Positions 11,215 to 23,689 are shown, counted from the first letter of the stretch. The stretch is 64,000 bases of DNA from Juglans regia (GCF_001411555.2 NC_049916.1:1426001-1490000); one strand, 5' to 3'. Numbers and translations: made by a program. The notes: generated from the letters alone by a model not told the origin.

Positions 11215-12480
11215 ATGGAATCTCAATTTTATTGATAACTCTCACTTTTGACGAAGGAATACCTTATACAAAGAGGAGCAAGGCATTACAGAAATCTCAA
11301 AACCTAGCACCTACAGTAAATATAATATATATATATATATACACACACCTAGAAAAAACTAGCTAGTATAATCAGATGAAACTAAAGTTTAATGCCAGAA
11401 GGAAGGAATACCTACAGGATCCATAGAAAACAGACCAACCATGTGTTTAACTAATTCAAAAAGGGAGGAAAAACTAACTGTGTTACCCATAGAACCAAAA
11501 AGAAGCAAGCTGGCTTGTTTGCCAAAGCATTACCTTCTTTGTAAATATGGTGAATACTAAAAGGAGAAAACATTTTAAATTCATGAAGAATGTGATCATC
11601 CCAAATGTCAGAATAATATCAAGTGGTTGAGAATTATTATTAAGCCAATTAACAGTAAGGAGAGAGCCAGATTCAACAATAAGCTCGTTAACACTAAGAT
11701 GGTTACCGAGCTTATTGAAAAATAGGTATTGTTTGAGTTATATTGTGGAAAAGTGGTATGGTTTGAGTTATATTGGATTATGGAAATTCTATAAAAATAT
11801 TATAAAACTAAAATATTTTTAGAATATAATTTATTAATATAATTTTTGTTTTAAAATTTCAAAAAGTGATATTGTTTTTTGTGTTTTGTTTAGAAGTTTG
11901 AAAAATCTGTAATGATTAGGTAATGATTAGATGAAAAAGTTGAAGATTTGAAATAGAAAAATGTTTGTGTTAGAGTGATGTTTGGGAAGGAAATTATGAA
12001 AAATTTTGTAATAAAATGAGATGAGATAATCTCACTTCTCAAACAAACCCAAGATTTCTCAACTAGACTCTAATCTTATGAATATGGCAGTGGAGTTAGG
12101 CTGAATGTCCTCAAAACGAGCAAGCCAAAGTTTCCAAAAAAAAGAGCTGGGATTAACGTAACAGTTAAATGGAATTGGTCAGAGCCCCGAAAAAAGTACC
12201 AATACCAATGACTTGCTCTATTTTTCTAACTAGTAGAAGTAGTGGGAATGAGAACCAAGAGAGAAGAGAAATAAAGCCAAATTGCATTACTAAGAGCACA
12301 ATCAGAAAAAAGATAATTGACATTTTCCATGGAGCCACCATAACAATAATTGCATTTAGAAGGGACGAAAATCCCACACTTTTGGATCTTCTCATCAAGA
12401 GGGATACCATTATGCCAAAGTTTCCAAGCAAAGATGGAGATTTTCTTAGGTATGACTTTATTCCAAATGAAGGAAGCAAA
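11215..12480 (-). pseudogene. Decayed LINE (L1-type) 3' coding region
   Basis: Read on the minus strand, 12480-12165 encodes the zinc-binding region that follows LINE reverse transcriptase (IPKKISIFAWKLWHNGIP, then CNYCYGG..ENVNYLFSDC). About 11700-11450 then resembles the C-terminal RNase H part (VESGSLLTVNWLNN). Frames shift repeatedly. A MITE (11720-12052) separates the two parts. No RT core or endonuclease is present, and the 5' end is lost. It is a dead, 5'-truncated insertion. Confidence 0.6.
11720..12052 (+). mobile_element. MITE of the GATGAGAT family inside the LINE
   Basis: An AT-rich, non-coding insert. It shares AAAATATTATAAAACTAAAATAT, TTTGTTTAGAAGTTTGAAAAA, GTAATGATTA and GAGTGATGTTTGG with the MITEs at 32139-32465 and 40817-41140. 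It interrupts the LINE coding region. Exact terminal repeats were not resolved. Confidence 0.6.
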
Positions 12481-13146
12481 GGGAAATGGGCATTTTTGTC
12501 AAGTTTGTTAACCGGAATAAGTCAAAATATTTTCGTTGAAAAAGTGTTAAGCCCAATCTACAAACAAAATCAAGACTCAAATAAACGATTTGATTCAGGT
12601 CAACACAAATTGAATCGATTAGAAACCGACTCAATTTTAGTAAACTTTTTGAGTCATTTATTGAACCGCTTCAACTGACTGATTTAGGCCGTTCCAGATT
12701 GATTCTAACCGATTTTAGATTGATTTGAGCCAATTCGATTGAATCAAAACTGTATTTATTTTTAAGTTGTTTAACAATTGAATTTTTTTTTTAATAAAAA
12801 TATGATAGAACTAAACATATATTAAATTTTTTATTATTGTATTCAATAACAATCGCAAAAAAATTAAACGATAAAACATATAGTTCTTTATTTTCTTTAC
12901 TTAAACAAAAAAGTCAAAAGATAAATTAGTATTTTTCATTAAATTTGTGGTTATGCATAAAATACTACATTTCCCACATGCATATAACTTAATGGTCTTT
13001 ATGTTCTTCGCATGAGGCAAAATAATGTTAACAATTGAAGTTAAATACATAAATAACATGTTTATTAAAACTATTTCGATTTATATAATATTTTTATTGA
13101 AACTAGTTAATGAATTTATACTTTATACTCTTTTATACATGATATT
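12481..13146. other. AT-rich intergenic DNA
   Basis: No gene is seen. A stretch near 12580-12760 repeats GATT(C/G) and GAATCGATT-like words in both directions, suggesting a small unclassified repeat. Confidence 0.45.
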
Positions 13147-13354
13147 TATTGGGTGGGTTCCTCCTTGTGGGCGAAACCCATTTGGCAGCCACTGGAGTCG
13201 CATTTTAGTAATTTTTGAATAATAGGGTTTTTGTCTTAAAAGAAGTTTGTCCCATGTGTGCAGTGTGGAGAGAAAGAGGAAGAGAGAGATCAAAAGAAAA
13301 AGAAAAAAAAGAGGTAAAAAATATTCCACATTGTTTTTTGTGTTCACCCTAACA
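13147..13354 (+). repeat. 5' LTR of copia element 2
   Basis: About 208 bp, matching 16370-16566 (shared GGGTGG, GAAACCCAT, CATTTTAGTAATTTTTGAAT, GTGTGGAGAGAAAGAGGA and TTTTGTGTTCACCCT). It ends CCTAACA directly before the primer site. The first bases (TATTGGGTGG) have decayed relative to TGTCTTGGGTGG in the 3' LTR. Confidence 0.8.
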
Positions 13355-13357
13355 AAG

Positions 13358-13369
13358 TGGTAATAGAAC
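13358..13369 (+). other. Degenerate primer-binding site, copia element 2
   Basis: TGGTAATAGAAC aligns with TGGTATCAGAGC, the initiator tRNA-Met complement, with a few changes, just after the LTR. Confidence 0.6.
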
Positions 13370-13459
13370 TTGGTTGATTATTTTGCTAATTATCTATATG
13401 GATTAAATGGAGGATTTACTTGGTGACATGATTATATTCACTTATTCTAATTACTCAAT

Positions 13460-14160
13460 TTGACGACAATGATAGTGGATGTACTGTATTGCAAAGAGTT
13501 ATTTGAACCTATTGATTTGGTTGGTGTTAAACCAGAAAAGAAAACTTATGATGAATGGAATAAATTGAATAAGAAAGCTGTCAGTCATATTAGGCAATGG
13601 GTTATTCAAGGTGTCTTTGATCATGTAGGCAAAGAAATAAATGCTTATAGTCTTTGGATGAAATTAGAAAGTCTTCATGAGCAAAAGATTGCATAAAACA
13701 AAGTCTTTATGATAAGAAGACTTATGAATTTAAAGCACATGAATGGACAAAGTGTTGCAAAGCATCGGAATAAGTTTTAGGAATTGTTGAATGAGTTGTC
13801 TACCATGAAACTTGCCTTGGATGATGAAGTTCAAGCTTTAATTTTATTGAGTTCCTTACCATACAGTTGGAAAACTTTGGTTGTGTCTCTCAATAATTCA
13901 GCTCCCAATGGTGTGATGACTATGAGTATGGTGAAAGACAACATGTTTAATCAAAAGGTAAGAACAAACAAGCATGGTATTTCTTCTAATTCAGAGGTAC
14001 TTGTTACAGAAAAATGAGGGAGGAGTAAAAGAAGAAAAACCCATGGTGATAACAATCATGATAGGTTAAGAGGTAGGTCCACTTCAAGAAAATGGATAAA
14101 ATATTTTCATTGTGGTAAGCTTGGACATATGCTGAAAGTGCAAAAAGTTTAAAATGAATA
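13460..14160 (+). pseudogene. copia gag remnant, element 2
   Basis: 13460-13696 encodes CKELFEPIDLVGVKP to VSHIRQWVIQGVFDHVGKE, similar to the gag of the Tork element at 26122. 13784-14017 continues with LALDDEVQALILLSSLPYSW. Near 14104 the zinc knuckle is degraded: it reads FHCGKLGHM, and the flanking cysteines are lost. Stops separate the parts, so no functional capsid can be made. Confidence 0.75.
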
Positions 14161-14679
14161 GTTGAAAGAAAGAGATGAAGAGCAGAAAGAAGAAAATGAA
14201 ACTACAGTAGTTGGATCTGATACAGATGTATTCATTGTTTACGATGATTCTCATTCTAATATTTCAATTTCTTTTCATATTACCCGACATAGAGATTTAA
14301 TATGCTCATGTTCTATTTGGGTAATTGGGTAACAACTGCTTTTTATATTGCCCCATGCTCTTCCTATTCTAGTGGTAACTTTGGTTAGGTTAGGATGAGA
14401 AAGTATGCGAAGTGTCAAATGTGGGCATAACAGATGAGCAATTGGAAACCAGCATTGGGTGCGAATTTCTTCTCAAAGACATGTTCGTGATATGCACTTT
14501 AATTTGATTTCAATTGGAAAATTAGATGATGAATGCTACCATAATCACCTTGAAAAAGGAAAGTAGAAACTTAGTGAGGGTTCTCTTATTCTAGCCAGGG
14601 GAAAGAAGATCAACACTCTCTACAAGACAGATGCAATGCTGATCAATGGAGATGTTATTGCTGCTAAGAATGAAATCTC

Positions 14680-15540
14680 TACTAACCTATGTCATAAGAG
14701 GCTTGGTCACATTAGTGAGAAGGGACTTCAGATTCTTGCAAAGAAGTAGTTTCCATCCAATATCAAAGGTACGCAACTAATGCCCTGTACTTCTTGTCTT
14801 GTGGAAAAGCAACGAAAAATTTCTTTCCAGAAATTTTCTCCATATAAAAAGGGTGGTATTCTTGACTTGTTACAAATGTTTAAACAATCAATGCCAAAAG
14901 TCTTGGTGGTGTACTTTATTATGTTACTTTGATTGATGGTCACTCTAGAAAAATGTGTGCTTTGTTTACTGAAAATTACCGAAGATCAAGTGCTAGATGT
15001 GTTCAAGGTCTTACATGTGAAAGTTGAAAGGAAAACTGGAAGATATTTAAAATGCATTTGGTTAGATAATGGTGATGAGTAGACAGAACCATCTGAAGAG
15101 TATTATAGAAGCCATGTCATCAAGCTTGAGAAAAAAGTTCATTAAACACCACAACATACTGGTGTAGTAAAGAGAATGAAGATAACAATTTGTGAAATAA
15201 TCAGATGTATGCTCTCTCATGCACGATTGTCTAATTTCTTTTGGGGTGAGGCAATAAGGATAGGAGTTGACTTGGTTAACCTTTCTCCTTTAGCTCCTTT
15301 GGATGATGACATTCCCTAAAGGGTTTGGATAGGGAAGTATATTTCTCTTTAGCATTTGAGAATTTTCGCTTGTAGGGATTTTGTTTGTATTCATAAAGAT
15401 GAGATGTTCAAGCTTGATAGCAAATCCAAGAAGTGCATCTTTTGGGGTTATGCGCATGAAGAAATTGATTATAGATTGTGGGATCCAATTAAGAAGAGGA
15501 TTTAGAGAAGTAGAGCGATATTGTTTTCTTTAAAGATCAC
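14680..15540 (+). pseudogene. copia integrase remnant, element 2
   Basis: A GAG-pre-integrase finger can be read near 14690-14830 (HKRLGHISEKGLQ.., CTSCLVEKQ). The integrase core and its C-terminal side follow through several frames (FWGEAI.., KSKKCIFWGYAHEE, YRLWDPIKKR). Many stops are present. The part from about 15050 onward is repeated at 20659 onward. Confidence 0.7.
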
Positions 15541-15879
15541 CTAACCATGGAAAACGTGAATCAGAGTGAAAAGACAGACTTTCAATGAAAAATTTGTTGA
15601 TATGGATTCAATTTTTCCTTCTTTTGTGATGTGTGATTAATATGGGGGAGATGTATTGGAGGTTGATACTATTGAAAGTGGTGAACTTGAAATTGATGAT
15701 ATGAGACCATAACAATAAGTAGAGAAATTGTTTCAGAACTGCCTACAGAAAATTAGTTAAGAAGATCTACTAAGTAACTAAAGGACGTCAGCCTTCCACC
15801 AGATTTTCTGCTGTTGAGTATATTTTGCTTTTATATGTGAGAGAACCAGGGTGTGTTTGTGCTTTGGAAATAGTTAGCT

Positions 15880-16310
15880 TATGCTTAATGGGTTTATAGA
15901 TGCAAGTATGGCTGGTGACATTGATTCCAAAATGTCTACTCCAGGGTACTTGATTACTTATACTGGGGGAGCTATGTCATGACAATCCTGACTGTAGAAA
16001 TGTGTTGGTTTGTCTACCGCTGAGGCTGAGTATATTGCAATCACTGAAGCTAGTAAGGAGTTGCTATGGATGAAGAAGTGCTTGGAAGAACTTGGTCAAA
16101 AACAACAGGATTATATTATTTACTTGTGATAGTCGGAGTGAAATCCATCTCAGTAAGAACTCAACCTTTCATTCAAGACCTAAGCATATTGATGTGAAGT
16201 ATAACTATATTCATGATCCATTGGAGATGAAGTTATTACAGATTGAGAAAATCCATACTAATGAAAGTGGGTAGAATAGGATGACAGAAATATAGCCTAT
16301 GCAAAAACTT
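15880..16310 (+). pseudogene. copia RNase H remnant, element 2
   Basis: This encodes ASMAGDIDSKMSTPGYLITY, LSTAEAEYIAITEASKELL and LSKNSTFHSRPKHIDVKY, the conserved copia RNase H blocks, with several stops. Upstream, the VEYILL-type linker (15815-15840) is only tens of bases away, so the RT region of about 250 residues is absent. The same junction occurs in the copy near 21420-21530. Confidence 0.8.
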
Positions 16311-16369
16311 GAAGTATGTAGAGGAAAAACAAGTATGGTGGAAACCGTCACATAGTTATGAGGGAGAGA

Positions 16370-16566
16370 TGTCTTGGGTGGATGAGTGGATCCCTTATTG
16401 TGAGGGAAACCCATGTGGCCACTTGAGTGACATTTTAGTAATTTTTGAATGATAATGTTTTTGTCTTATAAGAAGGTTGTGCCTCGTGTGTGGTGTGGAG
16501 AGAAAGAGGAGAAAAATAAAAGGTAGGGTAGAAAATATTTCACTATATTTTGTGTTCACCCTTACA
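16370..16566 (+). repeat. 3' LTR of copia element 2
   Basis: 197 bp, from TGTCTTGGG to CCTTACA, preceded by the purine tract GAGGGAGAGA (polypurine tract) and followed by the target-site duplication ATATT. Confidence 0.85.
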
Positions 16567-16764
16567 ATATTAAATACTTGAATTATATTATATATATATA
16601 TAATTTTTAATAATTTTTATCAATATTTAAATAACTGATTCAAAATTGTCATGAATCAACCTTTACTCGTTTCCAAATCCGAGATTTGAAGCCTACGTGC
16701 AAAACAAAAGTTTTGAAATATTAAGGAAAAAAAAAAGATAATTATGTTAAATACAAGGACCGCT

Positions 16765-16975
16765 TCAATATTTAACATGTTTTTCATGTGGACGACTTGG
16801 TCATTGCATGAATGAAACTCAGCTCAAGATCGAACGTTCCTCGTAGAGTCGTAATCATACCCGTAGGTCAAACAATTACGTACGTACACATGATGATTTG
16901 GTCAAAAATATTCATATCTTAAAAAATATTCATATCTTAAAGAAACAATTACGTATTGATTGTGCTGCAACTATA
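16765..16975 (+). repeat. CNGC-upstream-type repeat, copy b
   Basis: Very similar to 22370-22565 (CATGTTTTTCATGTGGACGA, GAACGTTCCTCGTAG, TTACGTACGTACACATGATG). It is cut off at about 16975 where duplication copy 2 begins. At 22565 the sequence instead continues into GTCACATGGAGTCTCAC. Confidence 0.75.
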
Positions 16976-16986
16976 TTCATATCTCA

Positions 16987-19900
16987 AGGACGAGCGTTAC
17001 AAGTAATTTTAGATATAGTCTTAGGGTGTGTAAGCTCTATATACGCACTCTCTTTGAAAAACAAATGGGGTCCACCATTAAAAAATAATTTTTCTTCATG
17101 TGGGTCCTAGATTTATTTACTTTTTTCAAAATGAGTGACGGAGTTTACATATTCTAAGACAACAAACGTCATTTCTCTTATGTAAATTAAAAAGAGACTT
17201 AAAAATCATAAAAACATAACTACAAACTATTTTTCATATAGATTATCGACCTTAAATAATTTTTCTTATATCTTCACTTTGGAATCCATATTAAGAAATC
17301 CAATATTCTATAACAAAAAACTTTGGGATTCATATTAATAAGTTTATTATTTTTCCTAAAATTAGATTTAATTTTAGTTTCGGAAAAACCACATTCTTGA
17401 AAATAGATAATATATAGAAATTAAACAAAATTTTGGAACTATAAAAAAATTGGAGAGAGATATTTCTAGGTATATTGAAAATTTCTAAAACAAATTTAGA
17501 GAGCATATGGAGATTATAAATTTTTTTGGGGGGGCGGTCACCCAAAAGAAGGCGCCACATGTGTCCCATGCAAGGAGGGTCCCTTAAGTTCCCAAGAAGC
17601 ACTATGATGAAGGGGAAGGGGAAGGGGAAGGGGAAGAGTGTTTTCAGCTAGGGCAAGAAGAAAGGGCCACTTGGCACCCATGCAAAAAACTTTTAAAGCC
17701 TTTCATTTTTCCAAAAATAGGTAATGATGGGAGAGAGAATAAGTGGAGAACAAAGAGTATAAACAGAGGGCATTTTTGGCCGGCACCTCTTTCACGTGTT
17801 AAAGGAATATCAAAGGTCATTTCTTTCATTTTCAGATTTCATTCCCTCTTCTCCTCTCTATCTCGTCCACTCAAGAAGAAAACCAAACACCATTTTCCTT
17901 TCATCCAAACACTCTCTTCGCACAAGCATGGGAGGGAAATCAAAGATATCACGTTGGGGAGGTTTGCACAGTGAGAATCTCCAAGCTTCTATCTCATTCT
18001 CTTCTCATGAACACACATGCACATGCAAGGGTTTTTGGGTTGAAGAGATTTGGCTTAAGAGAGTTGAGGGATGTGTGCTATGGCTTTGTTGTGAGTCTCA
18101 CAGGATTAATGGAGTACTTGGTTCGACCATGATGAGGCACCATGCTTAATCTTATTGAGTATGGGTTGTCTTGGGTTTTTCTTCTCAAGGAACTAGAATC
18201 ATTAATGACAAAATGGAAAGGAGGGAACCCATGTAGAGTTAGGTCACATTCGGCCACCACTAGGATTTCCATGAAGGTTTTCCTTCTAATAAACCATAAG
18301 TTAAAAATCCTTACACATCTTCAAGAAAATTTCAGCCATCAGGTTGTTATACACATACAAGTATGCACTTTTCACACAAGGCACACAAATGGCCATTAGG
18401 TTATAAGGACCAACTATCAACGAACCAATATGGTTTTTACCAAGTAAGGGAAATGCTAATACCATTCGGCCTACAGTTTCCTCAAGGCATGTTTCTATGA
18501 GGCTTAAGGCAAGGCAAGGGCCACGGGGTGGTAAAAGAAACCTTAGAACCGATTAGGGTTAGAAAGCCCAAACCCTACAACACGAAGCACATGTATGGTT
18601 TGAAGTATTGTTGTTTCATTAGTCTAATGATTGAAACATACACTTTCAGCTTGCTTGATTGTCGGAAAAATACTTTTGAAGGTTTGTAAGTTAACCCCTA
18701 ACTTACTGTTGGATAATATATTTATGTTTTTGGGTAAACTCTACATTTTGGTTGTTCAAACTAGATTATAGGATTGCTATTTGTTACATACTATGATTTG
18801 TGTAAGTGGATTTTCCCCTTAAGGCCCAAAGGGCCCTATCAAGCCCTGCCCAAGATAGAAAGCTACAAACCAGGCCGACTAGGAGAATCCTCTGTGTATG
18901 GCCTATAGAGGGATGGTGCTGCAGGGGATGAGACTCGTCGATCTGGAACCCCTCTGGTAGTGTCCAGTTCTCGAGTGCCCGCTCGCACAGCAGGCGTGAT
19001 ACACGGAGAACCATTGATCCTCTGACAGAGACGGCGTGGACGGACTAGGAGCAAGGCAGACTAAGAGGAGAAGCTTGGAGAACCACACCCATTAATGGCT
19101 CCGCCACCTGGAAAAACATGCCACATTAATGACACCGTTGCAGAGCCACGCTGCATTTAAAGCATTTGACAAAAGGAACAACACAGAGAACCCAGACTTC
19201 ATGAAAACACGCATGATCTGCACTTCAGACTTTTAGTATAAATAGTTGATCCCAAGTATGAGGATATTCTCTCTGATTCCTAAACTCTCTTACTTATTTA
19301 CTACACTCCAAGAATATTTACTAGCTTAGACATCGGAGGTTACCCAGCCCCAAGGCCGCCCTCTCAAAGCCGCAATATTTTTTCCTTGTGTATGGTTTGT
19401 TTTCGAAGACTTAAGTTTTCGGAGGTTAGCCCAAAAGTGTGCGAAACACGACGTGAACAATTCGTATTGTATATGTGCATGCTTTGCTCAAATGTTGTTT
19501 TTTAAATTATTGGTTCAAATGACTTGTTTGGAGTTTTGAGAAATGGTATATGCTTGTTCATGAGCTTTCATATGTGATACACAAGTATATGTTTCGACAT
19601 GTTCTAATTCTTTCAAGCGATACACATGATGCACTCTCAGTATATGGCATAGATACATGACATTGTTGCATGAAAGTTACATGGTTGCATGTCACATGAT
19701 TTCGGGTTGTGTATAAAAAGAAATAGTTTTGTCAAAACCCCAATGCTAGGATGGTGAATATTCTGGTGGAGCTCCTATATCCACTCTGAAGTGCTTAAAT
19801 TGGAATGGTAACCCCTGGGTTGAAGAAGATCAGTCAATGGACTTCGAATATATAAGTTCTTTTAAAAGGATTCCCAGAGTGAAATAGCCACAGCTAACGC

Positions 19901-20650
19901 TAGTGGGTGCAACATATTGTAACATATTAACATTTGATAGCTGCACTCTATGTATCGGCTTGACAATAAGATTTTTCTAAAGTTAAATCCAAGGAGTACT
20001 ATTTATATATTTAACAATTAACAAATTTTTTATGTCGATGACTTGGTCATCAGATGAATATTGGAACTCTAATCAGAACGTTCCTTGTAATCGTAGTCTC
20101 CTAGCTAGGTAAAACTATTACATGCACATGATTTCGTGAAAATGATTCATATATTGTCCGTGGATAGGATGTATCTCATCATCTCCAAGCACACTGAGTT
20201 TCCATGCTTTTTGTTTTGTATAATAATGGACCACATCCATTCATAATAAAGGACATAAAAATTTGACTTAAAAACAAGTCAGTTACAAACGTTAATAGCT
20301 TCGCAGCACACTTCCATGACTGATATGGTCTAGTTCAGACAGCAGATCTTTAAAGACCTAAGTTTAAGAGATCTGTCTTGAACGGCTCTATCCACGACAG
20401 AGTTAACAGTGACCGGATGACAAAAGCCCATACCTCGACTAAGCGGAGTAGGGTGCACCAACCCCACCATAAGCACAGCCTAAGCGGAAGGGGGGGACCA
20501 CTCCATTTAGATTAAGGTCTGAAGGCATAATTTTTTAGATTTTTATTTTTCTAAAAAGTAAATACAGGACACAAAATAAAGTACAATGGGAAACCACTGC
20601 GAAAATTGGAAAAACAGTGCTCCAAGAGGCTGCTGTGGCACGTGGAGTAC
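16987..20650 (+). repeat. 3.66-kb direct duplication, copy 2
   Basis: This is the second copy of 5606-9270, collinear throughout, with the same promoter-like blocks and antisense element end. It starts at CAAGGACGAGCG and ends at GGCACGTGGAGTACATGG. At that point copy 1 continues to a GC-rich region, but this copy switches to integrase-region sequence of copia element 2. Compared with copy 1, about 5.8 kb (9271-15050) is therefore missing at this point. Confidence 0.9.
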
Positions 20651-20658
20651 ATGGAGTT

Positions 20659-22168
20659 AAACTGTGTTTAGTTAGATAATGGTGATAAGTAGAGAGGACC
20701 ATCTTAAGAGTATTATAAAAGCCATGTCATCAAGCTTGAGAAAACAATTCATAAGACACCACAACATAATGGTGTAGCAGAGAGAATGAAGATAACAATT
20801 TGTGAAGTAATCAGATGTATGCTCTCTCATACAAGATTGTCTAATTTCTTTTGGGGTGAGGCAATAAAGACAGGAGTTGACTTGGTCAATCTTTCTCCTT
20901 TAGTTCCTTTGGATAATGACATTCCCTAAAGGGTTTGGACAAGGAAATATATTTCTCATTAGCATTTGAGGATTTTTGCTTGCAATGATTTTGTTCATGT
21001 TCATAAAGATGAGAGGTTCAAGATTGATAACAAATCCAAGAAGTGCATCTTTTGGGGTTATGCACATGAAGAAATTGATTACAGATTGTGGGATCCGATT
21101 AAGAAGAAGATTTAGAGAAGTAGAGAGATATTGTTTTCTTTGAAGACCTAACCATTGAAGACGTGAATCAGAGTAAAAAGTCAGACTTTCAATGAAAAAT
21201 TTGTTGATATGGATTCAATTTTTCCTTCTTTTGTGATGTGTGATTAACATGGGGGAGATGTATTGGAGGAGCAAGTTGATACTATTGAAAGTGGTGAACT
21301 TGAAATTGATGATATGAGACCAGAACAATAAGCAGAGAAATTTTTTCAGAACTGCCTACGAAAAATTAGTTAAGAAGATCTACTAAAGGGCGTCAGCCTT
21401 CCACCAGATTTTCTGCTGTTGAGTATATTTTGCTTTTATATGGGAGAGAACCAGGGTGTGTTTGTGCTTTGGAAATTGTAAGCTTATGCTTGACGGTTTT
21501 ATAGATGCCGGTATGGCTGGTGACATTGATTCCCAAATATCTACTTCAGGGTACTTGATTAGTTATTCTGGGGGAGCTATGTCATGGCAATCCTGACTAT
21601 AGAAATGTGTTGATTTGTCTATCGCAGAGGCTGACTATATTGCAATCACTAAAACTAGTAAGAAGTTGCTATGGATGAAAAAGTGCTTAGAAGAACTTGG
21701 TCAAAAACAAGAGAATTATATTGTTTACTTGTGACAATCAAAGTGTTATTCATCTCAGTAAGAACTCAACCTTTCATTCAAGACCCAAACATATTGATGT
21801 AAGGTATCACCGTATTCATGATGCATTGGAGATGGAGTTATTACAAATTGAGAAAATTCATACTAATGAAAGTGGATCAAATAGGATGACAGAAATATAG
21901 CCAATGCAAAAACTTGGAAGTATGTAGAGGAAAAGTAGGTACGGTACGTGGAAACCCCCACATAGTTGGGAGGGACAGATGTCTTGGATGGATCCCTTCT
22001 TGTGAGGGAAACCCATGTGACCACTCGAGTGACATTTTAGTAATTTTCGAATGATAATGTTTTTGTCTTATAAGAAGGTTGTGCCTCGTGTGTGGTGTGG
22101 AGAGAAAGAGGAGAAAAAGAAAAGGTAGGGTAGAAAATATTTCACTGTATTTTGTGTTCACCGTAACA
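20659..22168 (+). mobile_element. Partial copy of copia element 2 (duplicated, not transposed)
   Basis: This matches 15050-16566 base for base apart from scattered changes, including the RT-less junction and the RNase H remnant (LSKNSTFHSRPKHIDVRYH at 21750-21805). The DNA beyond its 3' LTR, from ATATT on (22169 onward), is also the same as beyond element 2. Shared host flank means it arose by segmental duplication, not a second insertion. Confidence 0.85.
21980..22168 (+). repeat. 3' LTR of the duplicated copia 2 copy
   Basis: 189 bp from TGTCTTGGATGG to CCGTAACA, close to 16370-16566. It is followed by the same ATATT and the same TA-rich flank. Confidence 0.85.
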
Positions 22169-23394
22169 ATATTAAATACTTGAATTATATTATATATATA
22201 TATAATTTTTAATAATTTTTATCAATATTAAAATAACTGATTCAAAATTGTCATGAATCGACCTTTACTTGTTTCCAAATCCGAGATTTGAAGCCTACGT
22301 GCAAAACAAAAAGTTCTGAAATATTAAGAAAAATAAATAAAAGATAATTATGTTAAACACAATTGGACCGTTTCAATATTAATTTAACATGTTTTTCATG
22401 TGGACGACTTGGTCATCGCATGAATGAAACTCAGCTCATGAGCGAACGTTCCTCGTAGGTCAAACTATTACGTACGTACACATGATGATTTGGTCAAAAA
22501 TATTCATATCTTAAAAAATATTCATATCATAAAGAAACAATTACGTACTGATCGTGCTGCAACTATGTCACATGGAGTCTCACTAATTGGTCAAGTTTGC
22601 AAAAATTTTACTCGGTTGATCTGTATAATATTCTTTCTTGAAGGTTTAGTACTAAATTAGCATATAATTTACAGTAACTCGTCCAAACGGGGCCTAGTAA
22701 ATTAGCAAATTGCATTTTTCAATCAGTTTCATTTTCCCTATGTTACATTAATTAATTAACACGTTTAGCTGGCTGAGTGGACTTAGGACTAATGCCAATG
22801 CTTCACTCGATATATATTATCTATATATTTGTCAGAAGATAAAAACATATATATATATGACCATTATATACTAAAGAAAGACTCGAGTACAGGGCCGGAT
22901 GGACTAATTTTGCCAATGCTTCACTCAATATTATCTATATATTTGTCAGAAGATAAAGACATATGACCATTGTTCACATACAACTTTCTGTCACTTATTA
23001 TCTTCAATATTAATGCAGCTCACTCCTAAGATGCAGCATCTAAGGCACTACTTTCTGTCACTTATTCGTGCTTTAATCTAAATCCTCGTCTTGTTTCCTC
23101 GCTCGCTCCAACTTTAAGCGCAGGTTCATGTTCTACTCCATAAATCCGCATTGTTAATTTGGATGTTGTTTTTTTTTTTTTTTTTCCAAACAATTATATA
23201 TGCATACATGTCTGGTTATAATTACCATGGAGTTCTCTATACGTACATGACAGAGCGTTCATATGTTTTCCATTTTCTATATAGAAGTGCTCCAAATCCG
23301 GAATTTCTGGATACTAAGTGATCGAAGTTCGTGGAGTTGACAGATTTTGGAGACCTTACTGTATAATTTGGGACTTTTGTAAGCTTTAGTAGTT
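22169..23394 (+). promoter_or_regulatory. CNGC upstream region with repeat blocks
   Basis: There is no gene here. 22370-22790 is the most complete copy of the repeat block also seen at 8605/9925 and 16765. A local direct repeat follows: 22794-22865 and 22912-22973 share GCCAATGCTTCACTC and ATATATTTGTCAGAAGATAAA at an offset of 118 bp. A T-run lies at 23169-23186. The CNGC promoter is probably in this interval, but no TATA box can be chosen with confidence. Confidence 0.4.
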
Positions 23395-23433
23395 ATGAGT
23401 CGTCGTTGGAATTCTCGAGGAAGCAGGCGAGTA
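23395..23433 (+). CDS. CNGC: Possible CNGC exon 1 (start codon)
   Basis: ATGAGTCGTCGTTGG begins a short Arg/Ser-rich peptide (MSRRWNSRGSRR) that can end at a GTAATG donor near 23431. CNGC genes often start with a short exon of this kind. There is no homology strong enough to prove it; the next exon has a clear acceptor but no in-frame ATG of its own. Confidence 0.3.
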
Positions 23434-23689
23434 ATGTGAGCTTCTTCTTCTTCTTCAATCTTAAAAATGTTATTTATCTTATTATCTTTGACGTGATATC
23501 AAATAAAAGATAAATAACAAAAGTTAGTAAATAATTTCTTCTCATGATTTAATAACACATCGGAAATGATGTAATAATAGTTAAAATATTGATGATGAAT
23601 AACACTTCAACCGAATTTCTTGGACTACGATCAGTACTGATCGTACGATCAGTAGTCCACTTGCGTAAATAAGGCATGCCACTACGATC

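Larger units (their letters stand above)
13147..16566 (+). mobile_element. Ty1/copia element 2, RT-less, with 5-bp TSD
   Basis: A 3.42-kb element with two roughly 200-bp LTRs, a degenerate tRNA-Met primer site, decayed gag, pre-integrase, integrase and RNase H remnants, and a purine tract before the 3' LTR. ATATT at 13142-13146 and at 16567-16571 is the target-site duplication. The whole reverse transcriptase is missing: the post-integrase linker near 15800-15870 passes directly into RNase H near 15890. The gag is related to the Tork element at 25113. A partial second copy with the same flanking DNA lies at 20659-22168. Confidence 0.85.
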
